A DNA stretch of 64,000 bases from Bradyrhizobium sp. SSBR45G (GCF_030159255.1 NZ_BSCT01000018.1:1-64000), one strand, 5' to 3'; counted from the first letter of the stretch, positions 1 through 9,460 are shown. Program-made: numbers and translations. The notes: a model not told the origin generated them from the sequence alone.

Positions 1-181
1 TGACCGCCAGTTGAGCCTCAGTATATGTTAAAAGCCTCAACCGGACAGCCGTGGGACGGGCCCGGGCATGACGGAGTAGCTAACTGGCGGGATCGTTCGT
101 GGCGACAGACCGCATCTTCACATGCGATAGCCCTGGGGAAGCGACTGTTCCTCTTACTCTGCGCAGAGGCCTGCAGAGCTA

Positions 182-841
182 TCAAGGCCGGCAGATATCG
201 GAAAAAGCCGGCCGCTCACGGACCCTGAACGGAGCAACCGTTCTCCCATCCGGATCGATGCATCCCCAGGTCCCGCCTTCGAACCAGCTGTGCTCACCCT
301 CCGATACAAGCGAGCACCCGAGGCAAACCACTGCGACACCCTTTTCGAACGGATAGGCGCCGTCATAGATCGCCGGAATCACGAGCTTCAACGATGGATC
401 GATATATCCGATCTTCGCTCCCACCGGCGAACGGGCACGGCCATTCGTGAACTCCTCGGCGCCGTTGTCGTAGGCCATCACCGCTGCCATCGCACCATCG
501 CGATGGACGTAGAGCCACCGGACGGCTTCGCCCTTCGTTCGTCCGAGCAGAAGGACAGGAGTCAGTCCATCCGGGCCAAAGCGCAGGCTCTTTCTGAATG
601 AAGGGCTGAGATGGATCTGCCCGTCCTCGGCCAGCACCGCACAACCCTTGACGGTCGCCCCAGGCTCCCAACAGTCATAGGGCACCGCCGGGCCATGTTC
701 AGCGTGATCCGCTGCGACGGTCGGAAACGTGCTGGCCACGAGCGAGGCTGCGAATGTCAGCAGGGCAGCCGCTGCCCTGGTCGCCGATGGCCAGCAGCGC
801 TGCGCGACGAAGGAGCCATGCAACATGTGACAAATTCCCAT
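182..841 (-). CDS. Secreted WG-repeat-containing protein
   Basis: The protein is about 219 residues. An N-terminal hydrophobic stretch (AAAALLTFAASLVAS) ending near VAADHA looks like a signal peptide, so export to the periplasm is likely. The mature part holds WG-type beta repeats such as KIGYIDPSLKLVIPAIYDGA and TWGCIDPDGRTVAPF, which are known from WG beta-propeller proteins of unknown biochemical role. Four in-frame ATGs (850, 847, 841, 826) compete. I chose 841 because a GAGG lies about ten bases upstream; 826 gives a more usual signal peptide. Cysteines CWEPG, GCAV, CLGC and WGCI could form disulfides. It is divergent from the Hsp70-like gene. Function is unknown. Confidence 0.75.
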   Translation of the reverse strand: MGICHMLHGSFVAQRCWPSATRAAAALLTFAASLVASTFPTVAADHAEHGPAVPYDCWEPGATVKGCAVLAEDGQIHLSPSFRKSLRFGPDGLTPVLLLGRTKGEAVRWLYVHRDGAMAAVMAYDNGAEEFTNGRARSPVGAKIGYIDPSLKLVIPAIYDGAYPFEKGVAVVCLGCSLVSEGEHSWFEGGTWGCIDPDGRTVAPFRVRERPAFSDICRP

Positions 842-925
842 GCCCATCATGCCTCACATTCGCACATGACATTGCACTGCGAAACGGCTAAGCGGACCGC
901 CCCCCGGACGGAAAACGAGACGAGC

Positions 926-2185
926 ATGGCGGCAGCGGCCCATTGCGGCATCGACTTCGGCACTTCGAACACCACGGTCGGCCTCAGCAATTCCACGTCC
1001 GCCGCGCTCATCCCCCTGGAGGGCGAGCAGCGGACCTTGCCGAGCGCGATGTTCTTCGATTTCGAGGATCACGGCGTGCAGTTCGGGCGCGCGGCGATCG
1101 AGCGCTATCTGACCGGCCATGACGGCCGCTTCATGCGCGCGCTGAAGAGCATTCTGGGCACCGCGCTGATCCATGAGAAGACCTACATCCAGCGGAAGGC
1201 GGTGCCGTTCGCCGGCATTCTCGGCTTCTTCTTCGCGCATCTGAAGTCGCAGATCGAGACCCGGCTCGGGCACGAGGTGACGCAGGTGGTGCTCGGCCGC
1301 CCCGTGCGCTTCGTCGACAAGGACGACAAGGCGGACGCCGAAGCACAGGCCGCGCTCGAGGGCATCGCGCGCGACCAGGGTTTTGCGCACATCGCCTTCC
1401 AGTACGAGCCGATCGCCGCCGCGCTCGACTACGAGCAGCAGGTGACCGGCGAGGAGCTGGTGCTGATCGTCGACATCGGCGGCGGCACCTCGGACTTCTC
1501 GATCGTGCGCGTCTCGCCCGAGCGGCGCAGCAAGGCGGATCGCGAGGACGACATCCTCGCCAATGGCGGCATCCATATCGGCGGCACCGATTTCGACCGG
1601 CTCCTGAGCCTGAAAAGCGTGATGCCGCATCTCGGCTATGGCAGCCTGACCGCCGACGGCAAGCGCAATTTGCCGACGCTGTACTATCACGAGCTCGCCA
1701 CCTGGCATCGCATCAACCAGCTCTACAAGAAGAACGTGCTGAACGAGCTGCGCCAGATCCGCTACGAGGCGGAGCGGCGCGACCTCGTCGACCGCTTCAT
1801 CAAGGTGGTGGAGGATCATCGCGGTCACACGCTGGCGATCGGCGTCGAGCAGGCCAAGATCGCGCTGACGGAGGCGAAGTCGATCACCTCGGTGCTGTCC
1901 GAGAAGGACGAATGGGCGCGCATCCGCTTCACGCGCAAGGCCTTCGACGGCGCCATCTCCGATTCCGTCGAGCGCGTCGTGCGCACCGTCACGACGCTGC
2001 TCGACGATGCCGGCGTCGCGCCCGCCGCCGTCAACACGATCTTCCTCACCGGCGGCTCGAGCATGGTGCCGGCCTTGCGCGAGGCGGTCCTTGCGCTGTT
2101 TCCCGCGGCGCGCGTCGCCGCGACCGACCTGCTCGGCAGCGTCGGCCTGGGGCTTGCGCTCGACGCAAGGCGCAAGTTCAGCTGA
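926..2185 (+). CDS. Hsp70-like ATPase (YegD family)
   Basis: This 419-residue actin-fold ATPase resembles E. coli YegD rather than DnaK. Visible motifs are the phosphate-1 loop CGIDFGTSNTTVG near residue 6, phosphate-2 VDIGGGTSDFSIV near residue 180, and the adenosine motif FLTGGSSMVPALREAV near residue 380. It stops after the nucleotide-binding domain, so the DnaK substrate-binding beta domain and lid are absent, as is usual for YegD-type proteins. The reading frame stays open upstream to 611, but homology begins just after the ATG at 926. A cytoplasmic chaperone-like role is inferred from the family. It converges on the membrane-protein gene at 2195 with nine bases between the stops. Confidence 0.92.
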   Translation: MAAAAHCGIDFGTSNTTVGLSNSTSAALIPLEGEQRTLPSAMFFDFEDHGVQFGRAAIERYLTGHDGRFMRALKSILGTALIHEKTYIQRKAVPFAGILGFFFAHLKSQIETRLGHEVTQVVLGRPVRFVDKDDKADAEAQAALEGIARDQGFAHIAFQYEPIAAALDYEQQVTGEELVLIVDIGGGTSDFSIVRVSPERRSKADREDDILANGGIHIGGTDFDRLLSLKSVMPHLGYGSLTADGKRNLPTLYYHELATWHRINQLYKKNVLNELRQIRYEAERRDLVDRFIKVVEDHRGHTLAIGVEQAKIALTEAKSITSVLSEKDEWARIRFTRKAFDGAISDSVERVVRTVTTLLDDAGVAPAAVNTIFLTGGSSMVPALREAVLALFPAARVAATDLLGSVGLGLALDARRKFS

Positions 2186-2194
2186 GCCGGCGGC

Positions 2195-3742
2195 TCATTC
2201 GGGCGTAACCGTCGAAGCCGACCGCGCCGGCCGCTTCGGCGCGACCTGCGTCCGGGATCGCGTCGCTGGAGGTGGCGCGGCCGACGCCGGGTCGACGTCA
2301 CGGACGACCGCCGGCTTGGCGCGAGCAGATCGCGCACCGGCCGCTCCGGTCCGGATGATGCCCCAGGGCCCCGGATTGGCGGCAGCGGACGGCGGCGATC
2401 GCGCTCCGGTGCGGCTCGCACGCGGTGTCCGCGGCAGCTCGGCCCGCGGCGCCAGCGCTGCAGCCGGAGCGTAGGCGACCTCAGGAGGCGCCTCCGCCCG
2501 GGGCGGGACGTCGGGCCAGACCGCCGCACCGGTGGCGAGCGCGGACACGGGTTCGGCGGCAGCAGCGACCGGCGCGGGCGATGCGGCGTCCGGCGGAACT
2601 GCGTCCATAACTGGCTCTTCGGGCAACGCCGCAAGGGCCGGAGCAACGACCGGAGCGGCCTCGCGCAGGGCGCCGGTCGTATCGTCGGGCAGCCGGTGAA
2701 ACACGTGGCTCGGCAGCAGACACCCTGCCACCGTCAAGACGACGGCCACGCTCCGGCCAAGGCCGACCGTCATGGACTCGGCCGGGACCGGCAGCGCGCA
2801 AGCGGCTCGCCAGGCGATATCGACAGCGGCGGCCGCAATGAACGCTGCAAGACCGAGGCTGCCGCCGACCATCGGCAGAACCGTCGATGCCTGGATCAGA
2901 ACCGCCGTGAGGGTCAACGCGGCCACGATCGGCTGCAGCGGTCCGGACAGCCGCTGCGGCGAGGACATGCCGAGAAAACATCCTGCATAATAGGCATCGA
3001 CGAGACAGCGTTGGTCGGACCAAAGCGCCTGCATGACCGCCATTCCGGCAAATGCCAGGGTGGCGGAGGCGACGGTGCGGGCTGCCCGCCCCGCTTCTGC
3101 GACGTGCGGAAGCCGTTGGATGATGATCGTCAGGAAGGTCCCGGCGAGACAGGCCGCGAGGATCGCGAGCGAGCCGCCGAGCTCCTGGTCGAACTGATTC
3201 AGATGCGCCAGATGGAGGGATTCGCCTTGTCCTGCGAGCCACGGCCCGAGCGTGACGAACAGCAACGATCCGATCGCAGCCAGCACGCCCAGTCGACCGC
3301 CATAGCCCTGCAACAGCACGACGCGCCGCTGGATTTCGACAGCCGTGAGCATGCAGAAGAGCAGGCCACAGAAGATCGACAGCAGATAGAGCGAGGCCTC
3401 CGGGGGCAGCCCCGTGCGAGCGACGCTTTCGCTCACCTGTCCGATCGGCGTCATGCCGCTGAAGCTGCCGCCATAGACCGAGGAGGAGAATGCGGTCGCG
3501 GCGAGATTGTCGGGCGACGCAACGACCAGACCGGCGCACAGCACGACCGTCACTGCCGCCGAGGCGAGCGCGGGCGACAGGCCCAACGCGCTCAGATGCA
3601 GGGTCGCGAGACAGCCGAAAAACGCGCCCGCGAACGACACGAGAAGCGCGACGGGGAGATCGAAACGGCGCCGCTGAGAACGCGGCTCGTACACGACCGG
3701 CAAGCCCGTTCGCCATGCCGCGTCATCAGTGGCCTGCTGCAT
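2195..3742 (-). CDS. Polytopic membrane protein, tandem paralog A
   Basis: About 515 residues. The first 340 hold roughly eight to ten hydrophobic segments. The last ~150 residues are rich in Ala, Pro and Arg, look disordered, and probably lie in the cytoplasm or periplasm. It shares with its neighbour at 3911 the motifs YGGSFxGMTP, DAYYAGCFLGMSSPxRL and LPxVGGSLG in the same order, so the two are tandem duplicates. I start at the ATG at 3742, which follows a GGGG-rich stretch; a TTG lies one codon earlier. I do not recognise the family. The conserved Cys and acidic residue in DAYYAGCF would be natural targets for testing function. Confidence 0.8.
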   Translation of the reverse strand: MQQATDDAAWRTGLPVVYEPRSQRRRFDLPVALLVSFAGAFFGCLATLHLSALGLSPALASAAVTVVLCAGLVVASPDNLAATAFSSSVYGGSFSGMTPIGQVSESVARTGLPPEASLYLLSIFCGLLFCMLTAVEIQRRVVLLQGYGGRLGVLAAIGSLLFVTLGPWLAGQGESLHLAHLNQFDQELGGSLAILAACLAGTFLTIIIQRLPHVAEAGRAARTVASATLAFAGMAVMQALWSDQRCLVDAYYAGCFLGMSSPQRLSGPLQPIVAALTLTAVLIQASTVLPMVGGSLGLAAFIAAAAVDIAWRAACALPVPAESMTVGLGRSVAVVLTVAGCLLPSHVFHRLPDDTTGALREAAPVVAPALAALPEEPVMDAVPPDAASPAPVAAAAEPVSALATGAAVWPDVPPRAEAPPEVAYAPAAALAPRAELPRTPRASRTGARSPPSAAANPGPWGIIRTGAAGARSARAKPAVVRDVDPASAAPPPATRSRTQVAPKRPARSASTVTPE

Positions 3743-3910
3743 CAACGAACCACCCCCCGTGTGGATCGGCCGGGCCCCTCATCCGGCCACGACCGCCGGA
3801 CGAGACCCGCTAAGCACCGCGTGATGCACGATGACGTCGGAACATGGCGAAACACGCGCGAACGTGTGGCCGGAACGGGTTATCGCCGCAAAAAGGCTTG
3901 CGGTCCGCCG

Positions 3911-5398
3911 TCACGGCCCCGCCGATGTGGACGGATCAGGCCGCCACTCGGGCGCCGGCTGCACATCCTGGCGGGCCATGATGCGCGGCCGCGGGGCTGA
4001 GTGCGGGATCAAGTGCGCCTGGTTGCGCCTGGGCGGCATCGTTGGCGCCGCAGCGGTCTGCCCATAGCGCACGACGCGCCGCTGCGGCTCCGCGGAGGTC
4101 GGCGGAGGCACGGTTGGGCTCTGCTCGCCCAAGCGACGCGCCGTGAGCGACTCTCCGCCATTCGGCCGCAGGATCTGCATGGGGAGCTCCGGCACCGTCG
4201 CGATTGCCTGCGGCGCGCTGGGCACACCCCCCTCCCCTTTGACCTCCTCGGCCGGCGCCGGCGTGGCGACCGACGGCAAAGACGTAGCCGGCTCCACTCG
4301 CGGCCGCTCGAACAGAAGCTCGCTCGAGAGCAGCACGGCGAGAATGGCCAGCGCCGCGAGAAGCCCTCGCGTCCACGCCATCATGGTCTGCTGTGGCGAT
4401 TCTCCAGCCTCGATGAACAGCCGGACTGCGGCATCGACGAACATCACCGAGACGAAGGCGACATAGCCGAGGCTGCCGCCGACCGCGGGAAGGATCGGAC
4501 AGGTCAGGATCAGCAAGGCCGTCAGCAGCACCACCGCGGCGAGCGCCTGCAGCAGGCTGCGCAGCCGCCGCGGCGACGACATGCCGAGAAAGCAGCCGGC
4601 ATAATAGGCATCGAGCTCGGAGGCGTTGCTGGGGACGAATTGCTGCAGCAACACGAGGCCGGCAAAGGCCACCGTGGCAGCGACGAGGATGCGCACCGCG
4701 CGCCGGGAGCCGGCGACCGGCGCCCAGCGCAAGGCGGCCATGGTTGCCGACATGCCGGCCATGCACAGCACGAAGGTGATGGCGGCCGCGCCGAGCCCGA
4801 AGTCATGCACGCCACGGCGCGCGATCGGAAACAGCTCGCCGTCGGTGCCGAGCATCGGCGCGAGACCCACGAACAGGAAGGATGTGACCGCCGCGAGTGC
4901 GCCCAGCCGTCCGCCATAGCCGCGGGCGAGCCCGCCCCGCAGCCACATGTCGAGCGCGCAGCCGAGGCAGAACACGAGGCCGCAGAACAACGACAGCAGG
5001 GTAAAGGCGGCGTCGAGCGGCAGGCCGGCCCGGATCACGCTCGCATTCAGCAGCACCACCGGGGTCATGCCGACGAAGCTGCCGCCATAGGCGGACGAGA
5101 AGAAGGTGCTGGGCACCAGATCCGCCGTGCGTGTCAGGATCAGCGAGGAGCACAACAACAGGGCGGCGGCCGCAGAGGCGATCAGCGGCGACAGTCCCGC
5201 CGCGCTCAGATGCAGCGTCATCAGGCAGCCGAGGAAGGCCGCGATGAAGGAGGCGAGCGGCGGGCAGCCGAGCTGGAACAGCTCCGATCCATAGAACGGC
5301 ACGGCCCGTGCGTGGTGCCGTTCGCGCCAAGTGCGTGGATCAAAGGTCTGATCCGCCTGCCGACGACGTAACCGAGGATCTGCCGCTGCGCGCTTCAT
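3911..5398 (-). CDS. Polytopic membrane protein, tandem paralog B
   Basis: About 495 residues from the ATG at 5398; an in-frame ATG at 5446 would add 16 residues. Like paralog A, it has a short cationic N-terminus, a multi-span hydrophobic core and a Pro/Ala/Arg-rich tail of about 140 residues. Shared motifs are YGGSFVGMTPV, RGYGGRLGALAA, DAYYAGCFLGMSSPRRL and LPAVGGSLGY. It lies upstream of paralog A on the same strand with a 168-base gap, so the two may be co-transcribed. The pattern suggests a small membrane family acting as a pair, perhaps as hetero-oligomers; that is inference. The family is not recognised. Confidence 0.8.
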   Translation of the reverse strand: MKRAAADPRLRRRQADQTFDPRTWRERHHARAVPFYGSELFQLGCPPLASFIAAFLGCLMTLHLSAAGLSPLIASAAAALLLCSSLILTRTADLVPSTFFSSAYGGSFVGMTPVVLLNASVIRAGLPLDAAFTLLSLFCGLVFCLGCALDMWLRGGLARGYGGRLGALAAVTSFLFVGLAPMLGTDGELFPIARRGVHDFGLGAAAITFVLCMAGMSATMAALRWAPVAGSRRAVRILVAATVAFAGLVLLQQFVPSNASELDAYYAGCFLGMSSPRRLRSLLQALAAVVLLTALLILTCPILPAVGGSLGYVAFVSVMFVDAAVRLFIEAGESPQQTMMAWTRGLLAALAILAVLLSSELLFERPRVEPATSLPSVATPAPAEEVKGEGGVPSAPQAIATVPELPMQILRPNGGESLTARRLGEQSPTVPPPTSAEPQRRVVRYGQTAAAPTMPPRRNQAHLIPHSAPRPRIMARQDVQPAPEWRPDPSTSAGP

Positions 5399-5725
5399 GT
5401 CGACGACATCCCGTAACCGAATCCACCCAAGATCGAGCGTTGTCATTCCGCTGCTGGCGTTGACAGACGTTTCGGGCGCAACCCTGAGCCCGATCCGTCG
5501 CAGTCGCTTGCGGCGGTTGTACACAAGCTGCATCTTTGCATCTGCGTGTGTTCGACTATTGCCCTGCACTCTTGCGTTGCGGAAGTATCAGGTTCCGGAC
5601 GCCGGTCGAAACTTCCTGGCAACCTTAACAGCAACACGACCCTCGATATATCAATGCGATGCTGATCCGGTGACGCTCCGCACATCCCGGCTTGACGCCG
5701 ACATGCTTAATGCCAGGATGCGCGC
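5399..5725. other. Intergenic region between divergent genes
   Basis: This 327-base gap separates the membrane protein (minus) from the GNAT gene (plus), so it should hold both promoters. It also contains the alternative upstream start of paralog B (ATG at 5446). The stretch 5640-5670 (cctcgatatatcaatgcg) is the most AT-rich part and a plausible promoter zone. I see no RNA gene, clear operator or terminator. Confidence 0.5.
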
Positions 5726-6283
5726 ATGCTCACGCCCACGTTGCATACAGCAAGGTTGATTTTGCGGCCGCTGGCCTTGACCGACGCGCCGGCGATCCAG
5801 CGTCACTTCGACAATTGGAACATCATCCGCAACCTCGCGTCCGTCGTGCCGTGGCCCTATCCCGCCGATGGCGCCGAGACCTTCGTCAGGCTGCAGCTCG
5901 ACAGGATCGTCGCCGGCGAGGAGATCTATCAGTGGGTCCTGGTGCTGCGCGACGGTGACGGCGAGGCGATCGGCAACATCCACTTCCGGCCGCGGGTGGC
6001 GTCGGTGAAGGGCAATCGCGGCTTCTGGCTCGCCGAGCCCTATTGGAATCGCGGGCTCATGAGCGAGGCGATCGCGGCCGTCAACGACTTCGCCTTCGGC
6101 CCGCTCGGCCTCGATGAGTTCTTCGTCTGCAACCTCGCAACGAATGTCGGATCGCGCCGGGTCAAGCAGAAGACCGGCGCGGAATTCATCGGCTTCATCG
6201 AACTTCCGCACCACACTGGCGAGACCCGATCCGAGCGATGGGTCGTGCGGCGGGAGACATGGCTGCAGCGCCGGCAGCCATGA
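5726..6283 (+). CDS. GNAT family N-acetyltransferase (RimJ/RimL type)
   Basis: A 185-residue single-domain acetyltransferase. It begins with the TARLILRPLALTDAPAI segment typical of the RimJ/RimL subgroup, followed by the acceptor region GNIHFRPR and the acetyl-CoA-binding strand-helix NRGFWLAEPYWNRGLMSEAI near residues 97-116, then FVCNLATNVGSRRVKQKTGAEF. The family transfers acetyl from acetyl-CoA to protein N-termini or small amines; the substrate here cannot be predicted. The start at 5726 has AGGA seven to ten bases upstream. It appears monocistronic. Confidence 0.9.
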   Translation: MLTPTLHTARLILRPLALTDAPAIQRHFDNWNIIRNLASVVPWPYPADGAETFVRLQLDRIVAGEEIYQWVLVLRDGDGEAIGNIHFRPRVASVKGNRGFWLAEPYWNRGLMSEAIAAVNDFAFGPLGLDEFFVCNLATNVGSRRVKQKTGAEFIGFIELPHHTGETRSERWVVRRETWLQRRQP

Positions 6284-6311
6284 CCCGGCATGTCGACTGA
6301 CCCTCGCTGCT

Positions 6312-7361
6312 CTACGCGCCTGCGAGCACGTCGATCACGGCCTGCGCAAACGCCTGCGGTGCCTCCTGCGGCAGGTTGTGGCCGATGCCGCCGGTGACCA
6401 GCCGGTGCTCATAGCGGCCGGTGAACTTCTTGGCATAGGCTTCGGGCGCCGGATGCGGCGCGCCGTTGGCATCGCCTTCCATCGTGATCGTGGGCACCGT
6501 GATCGCCGGGAAGGTCGCAAGCTTCGCCTCGAGCGCATCGAACTTCGCCTCGCCCTGCGCAAGGCCGAGCCGCCAGCGATAATTGTGCACGACGACGTCG
6601 ACGTGATCGGGATTGTCGAAGGCGGCCGCGCTGCGCGCGAAGGTCGCATCGTCGAACGCCCATTTCGGCGAGGCCGTCTGCCAGATCAGCCGCGCGAAGT
6701 CGCGCCGGTTCTTGTCGTAGCCCTCGCGGCCGCGCTCGGTCGCGAAGTAGAACTGATACCACCATTGCAGCTCGGCCGCCGGCGGCAGCGGCTTGCGGCC
6801 GGCCTGCTGGCTGCCGATCAGATAGCCGCTGACCGAGACCATCGCCTTGCACCGCTCGGGCCACAGCGCGGCAATGATGTTCGCCGTGCGCGCGCCCCAA
6901 TCATAGCCGGCCAGCGTCGCGGTCGGAATGCCAAGCGTATCCATCAGCGCGACGATGTCGGCGGCGACTGCGACCGGCTGGCCGCTGCGTAGGGCGGTCG
7001 GCGACAGCAGCCGCGTCGTGCCATAGCCGCGCAGATGCGGAATGATGACGCGATGGCCGGACGCTGCCAGGGCCGGCGCAACGTCGGCGAAGCTGTGGAT
7101 GTCATAGGGCCAGCCATGCAGCAGGATCACGACGGGACCATCCGCGGGGCCGGCTTCGGCATAGCCGATGCTGATCTCGCCGGCGGTGACCTGCTTGATC
7201 GGCCCCAACGTCGCGACCATTCCCGGCCTGATCGCAGGCAGCTGCGACGCCGCCTTGATGCCCTGCGCGTGCGCGGCGTTGGAACCGAGCTGGGCCGCCG
7301 CGATGGCGGTTCCGGCCAGACTGAGGAAACGGCGGCGGCTCTGGTGAACGACGGCTGGCAT
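6312..7361 (-). CDS. Tat-exported alpha/beta hydrolase, epoxide-hydrolase type
   Basis: A 349-residue hydrolase. It starts with a twin-arginine signal (SRRRFLSLAG, residues 8-17), so it should be exported folded. The HGWP oxyanion motif lies at about 82-85. The nucleophile elbow is GYDWGA with Asp154 instead of Ser, as in epoxide hydrolases and haloalkane dehalogenases that form an ester intermediate. A late GGIGHNLPQE carries the probable catalytic His. The frame is open far upstream to 7910, but the Tat signal fixes the start at 7361. It is divergent from a winged-helix regulator at 7501, which probably controls it. The exact substrate (epoxide or halide) is unknown. Confidence 0.9.
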   Translation of the reverse strand: MPAVVHQSRRRFLSLAGTAIAAAQLGSNAAHAQGIKAASQLPAIRPGMVATLGPIKQVTAGEISIGYAEAGPADGPVVILLHGWPYDIHSFADVAPALAASGHRVIIPHLRGYGTTRLLSPTALRSGQPVAVAADIVALMDTLGIPTATLAGYDWGARTANIIAALWPERCKAMVSVSGYLIGSQQAGRKPLPPAAELQWWYQFYFATERGREGYDKNRRDFARLIWQTASPKWAFDDATFARSAAAFDNPDHVDVVVHNYRWRLGLAQGEAKFDALEAKLATFPAITVPTITMEGDANGAPHPAPEAYAKKFTGRYEHRLVTGGIGHNLPQEAPQAFAQAVIDVLAGA

Positions 7362-7428
7362 GGCGAGCTCCTGGTTACGATCTGCCGTCGTTGTGCGCCA
7401 TGCGGCCGGGATGTGCTTGGAGAGGACT

Positions 7429-7461
7429 TTGATTTTTCCTTGAGGCCGGCTTGATTTTGCG
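7429..7461. promoter_or_regulatory. Triple 11-bp direct repeat, candidate operator
   Basis: TTGA occurs at 7429, 7440 and 7451, exactly 11 bases apart; the outer copies extend to TTGATTTT. The site lies in the 139-base gap between the hydrolase start (7361, minus) and the regulator start (7501, plus). Winged-helix (OmpR/SARP-type) regulators are known to bind direct repeats with a helical-turn period, and the neighbouring gene encodes such a domain. Autoregulation and control of the hydrolase are inferred. Confidence 0.5.
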
Positions 7462-7500
7462 GGACGCGTGACGCGAAGGTGGACCGGTCCTGCGGCAGCG

Positions 7501-9066
7501 ATGGCGGCGCATGTGTTGTATTGCTTCGACGATTTCGTGCTGGACCCCGGCCGCCGCGAGCTGCGCCGCGGCGACGGCCTCATTGCGCTGGAACCGCAGG
7601 TGTTCGACCTGCTGGCGTTCCTGATCAGGACGCGCGACCGCGTCATCAGCCGCGACGAGATCCTGGCCGAGGTGTGGGGCGGCCGCATCGTCTCCGACGC
7701 AACGCTTGCGAGCCGCATCAGCGCAGCCCGCAGCGCCATCGGCGACAGCGGCGAGGCGCAGCGGCTGATCCGCACCATCCCGCGCAAGGGCATCCGCTTC
7801 ACGGGCGAGGTCCGCGAGCAGGCCGACACGCCATCTTCACCTGCGGTGGTGGTGCCGCCAGTCGCAAGGTTCGACGGCCCCGCCATCGCCGTGCTGCCCT
7901 TCGCCAACATGAGCGATGATCCCGCGCAGGACTATTTCGCCGACGGCATGGTCGAGGACATCATCACGGCGCTGTCCCGCTGCAGCGGTCTTGCCGTGAT
8001 CGCCCGCAACTCGTCCTTCACCTACAAGGGCAAGGTGGTCGACATCCGCACGGTCGGGCGCGAGCTCGGCGTCGGCTATGTGCTCGAAGGCAGCGTGCGG
8101 CGCGCCGGCGGCCTCCTGCGAATCAGCGGACAGCTGATCGACGCCGGCACCGGCACGCATCTCTGGGCCGATCGTTTCGACGGCGACGTGAGCGACATGT
8201 TCGCGCTGCAGGACCGCATCACCGCAAGCGTGGTGGCAGCGATCGAGCCCACGCTCGAGTTCGCCGAAGGCGAACGCCGTCGGATGGCGCCGCCGCCGCA
8301 TCCCGACGCCTATGACCTGCTGCTGCGCGCCGCCAGCCTGCGCGATGCCTTCACCCCCGAGAGCCTCAAGGGAGCAATCGCCTGCCTCGATCAGGCGCTG
8401 TCGATCGATGCCGGCTATGCGCCGGCGATGGCTGCGCGCGCCTATTGCCAGGCGCTGCGGCATTTCCAGGGATGGAGCGAGCCCGGCGCAGACTATCGCA
8501 GCGAGGCGGTCGCGCTCGCCTGGCGGGCGACCGAGCGCGCGCCGACCGATGCGCAGGTGCTGTGGATGGCGGCGTTCGCGATCTGGAACATGGCCGACGA
8601 CATTGCGCCTGCGCGCGAGCTGTTCAAGCGCTCGCTCGCCATCAACCCGAATTCGGCGATGGCGCTCACGATGAGCGGCTGGATCGCTGCGATGGCAGGG
8701 CATCCGGTCGAAGGCCGTGCGATGATCGAACGTGCCTTGCGGCTGAATCCGCGCGATCCGCGCAGCTGGTTTGCAGCCGGTGCGATGGCGGTCTGCGCGG
8801 TTGCCGGCGACGATCCGGTCGGCGCGATCCGCTGGGCCGAGACGGCGCTCAGCCAGAACCGCCGCTTTGCGGTCGCGCTGCGCGTGCTGATCGTGGCCCT
8901 GGTCGGAACCGGGAACCTGGCCCGTGCCGCCGAGATCGCGCGCCAGCTCCTCGCCGTCGAGCCTGACCTCACCGTGTCCGGCTTCCTCAGGCGGATCCCG
9001 TTCCCCGTTCGCACCATGGCCACAACCTATGCGGAAGCGCTTCGCGCGGCGGGCGTGCCGGACTAG
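7501..9066 (+). CDS. Winged-helix regulator with TolB-like and TPR domains
   Basis: A 521-residue protein. Residues 1-103 form an OmpR/CadC-type winged helix, including LEPQVFDLLAFLIRTRDRVI and an ending TIPRKGIRFTG. Residues ~122-250 are the TolB N-terminal-like domain (AIAVLPFANMSDDPAQDYF), and ~270-500 carry TPR repeats. No transmembrane segment is visible, so it acts in the cytoplasm. I prefer the ATG at 7501 over the one at 7468 because the winged-helix homology starts at once after it. It is divergent from the Tat hydrolase, with an 11-bp-period repeat between them, and probably regulates it. The inducing signal is unknown. Confidence 0.88.
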   Translation: MAAHVLYCFDDFVLDPGRRELRRGDGLIALEPQVFDLLAFLIRTRDRVISRDEILAEVWGGRIVSDATLASRISAARSAIGDSGEAQRLIRTIPRKGIRFTGEVREQADTPSSPAVVVPPVARFDGPAIAVLPFANMSDDPAQDYFADGMVEDIITALSRCSGLAVIARNSSFTYKGKVVDIRTVGRELGVGYVLEGSVRRAGGLLRISGQLIDAGTGTHLWADRFDGDVSDMFALQDRITASVVAAIEPTLEFAEGERRRMAPPPHPDAYDLLLRAASLRDAFTPESLKGAIACLDQALSIDAGYAPAMAARAYCQALRHFQGWSEPGADYRSEAVALAWRATERAPTDAQVLWMAAFAIWNMADDIAPARELFKRSLAINPNSAMALTMSGWIAAMAGHPVEGRAMIERALRLNPRDPRSWFAAGAMAVCAVAGDDPVGAIRWAETALSQNRRFAVALRVLIVALVGTGNLARAAEIARQLLAVEPDLTVSGFLRRIPFPVRTMATTYAEALRAAGVPD

Positions 9067-9227
9067 CCCGGCGACGTGCAGAAAAAACGGCTACAACTGC
9101 AATTCATGCGACAATCCGCAAGATCGGGAAACTTGGCGAAACACCGTTCACACTACCTTAGGTTCCACTCCGTATTTTCGCGGACGTCATTCGGGGGATC
9201 AATTTGACGCATGTGCGGAGGGGATCA

Positions 9228-9398
9228 GTGAAGAAATTGCTTCTCAAATTTTACGAGGATGAATCGGGCGCGACGGCCATCGAATATGGCCTGATCGCCG
9301 CCGGGATTGCGCTTGCGATCATCACCATCCTCAACAAGCTCGGATTGACCCTGGAGGGGATCTTCACGACGCTGACAACGAAACTGAATGGTGGCTGA
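9228..9398 (+). CDS. Flp/Fap-type pilin
   Basis: A 56-residue Flp pilin: short basic leader KKLLLKFYEDESG, the prepilin-peptidase site G/ATAIEYG, and one hydrophobic helix (LIAAGIALAIITILNKLG). Flp subunits form type IVb (Tad) pili after cleavage after the Gly. A longer reading from the ATG at 9204 exists, but GGAGGGG at 9217-9223 sits four bases before GTG 9228, so GTG is the better start and gives the usual family length. No tad/cpa assembly genes are in this window, so it must use a machinery encoded elsewhere. It is followed by a strong terminator at 9461. Confidence 0.9.
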   Translation: MKKLLLKFYEDESGATAIEYGLIAAGIALAIITILNKLGLTLEGIFTTLTTKLNGG

Positions 9399-9460
9399 CC
9401 AGTCGAATGGTCTGAAATGGCGTTCTCAGGGCCGGAGCAATCCGGTCGCCATGGTCGGAC

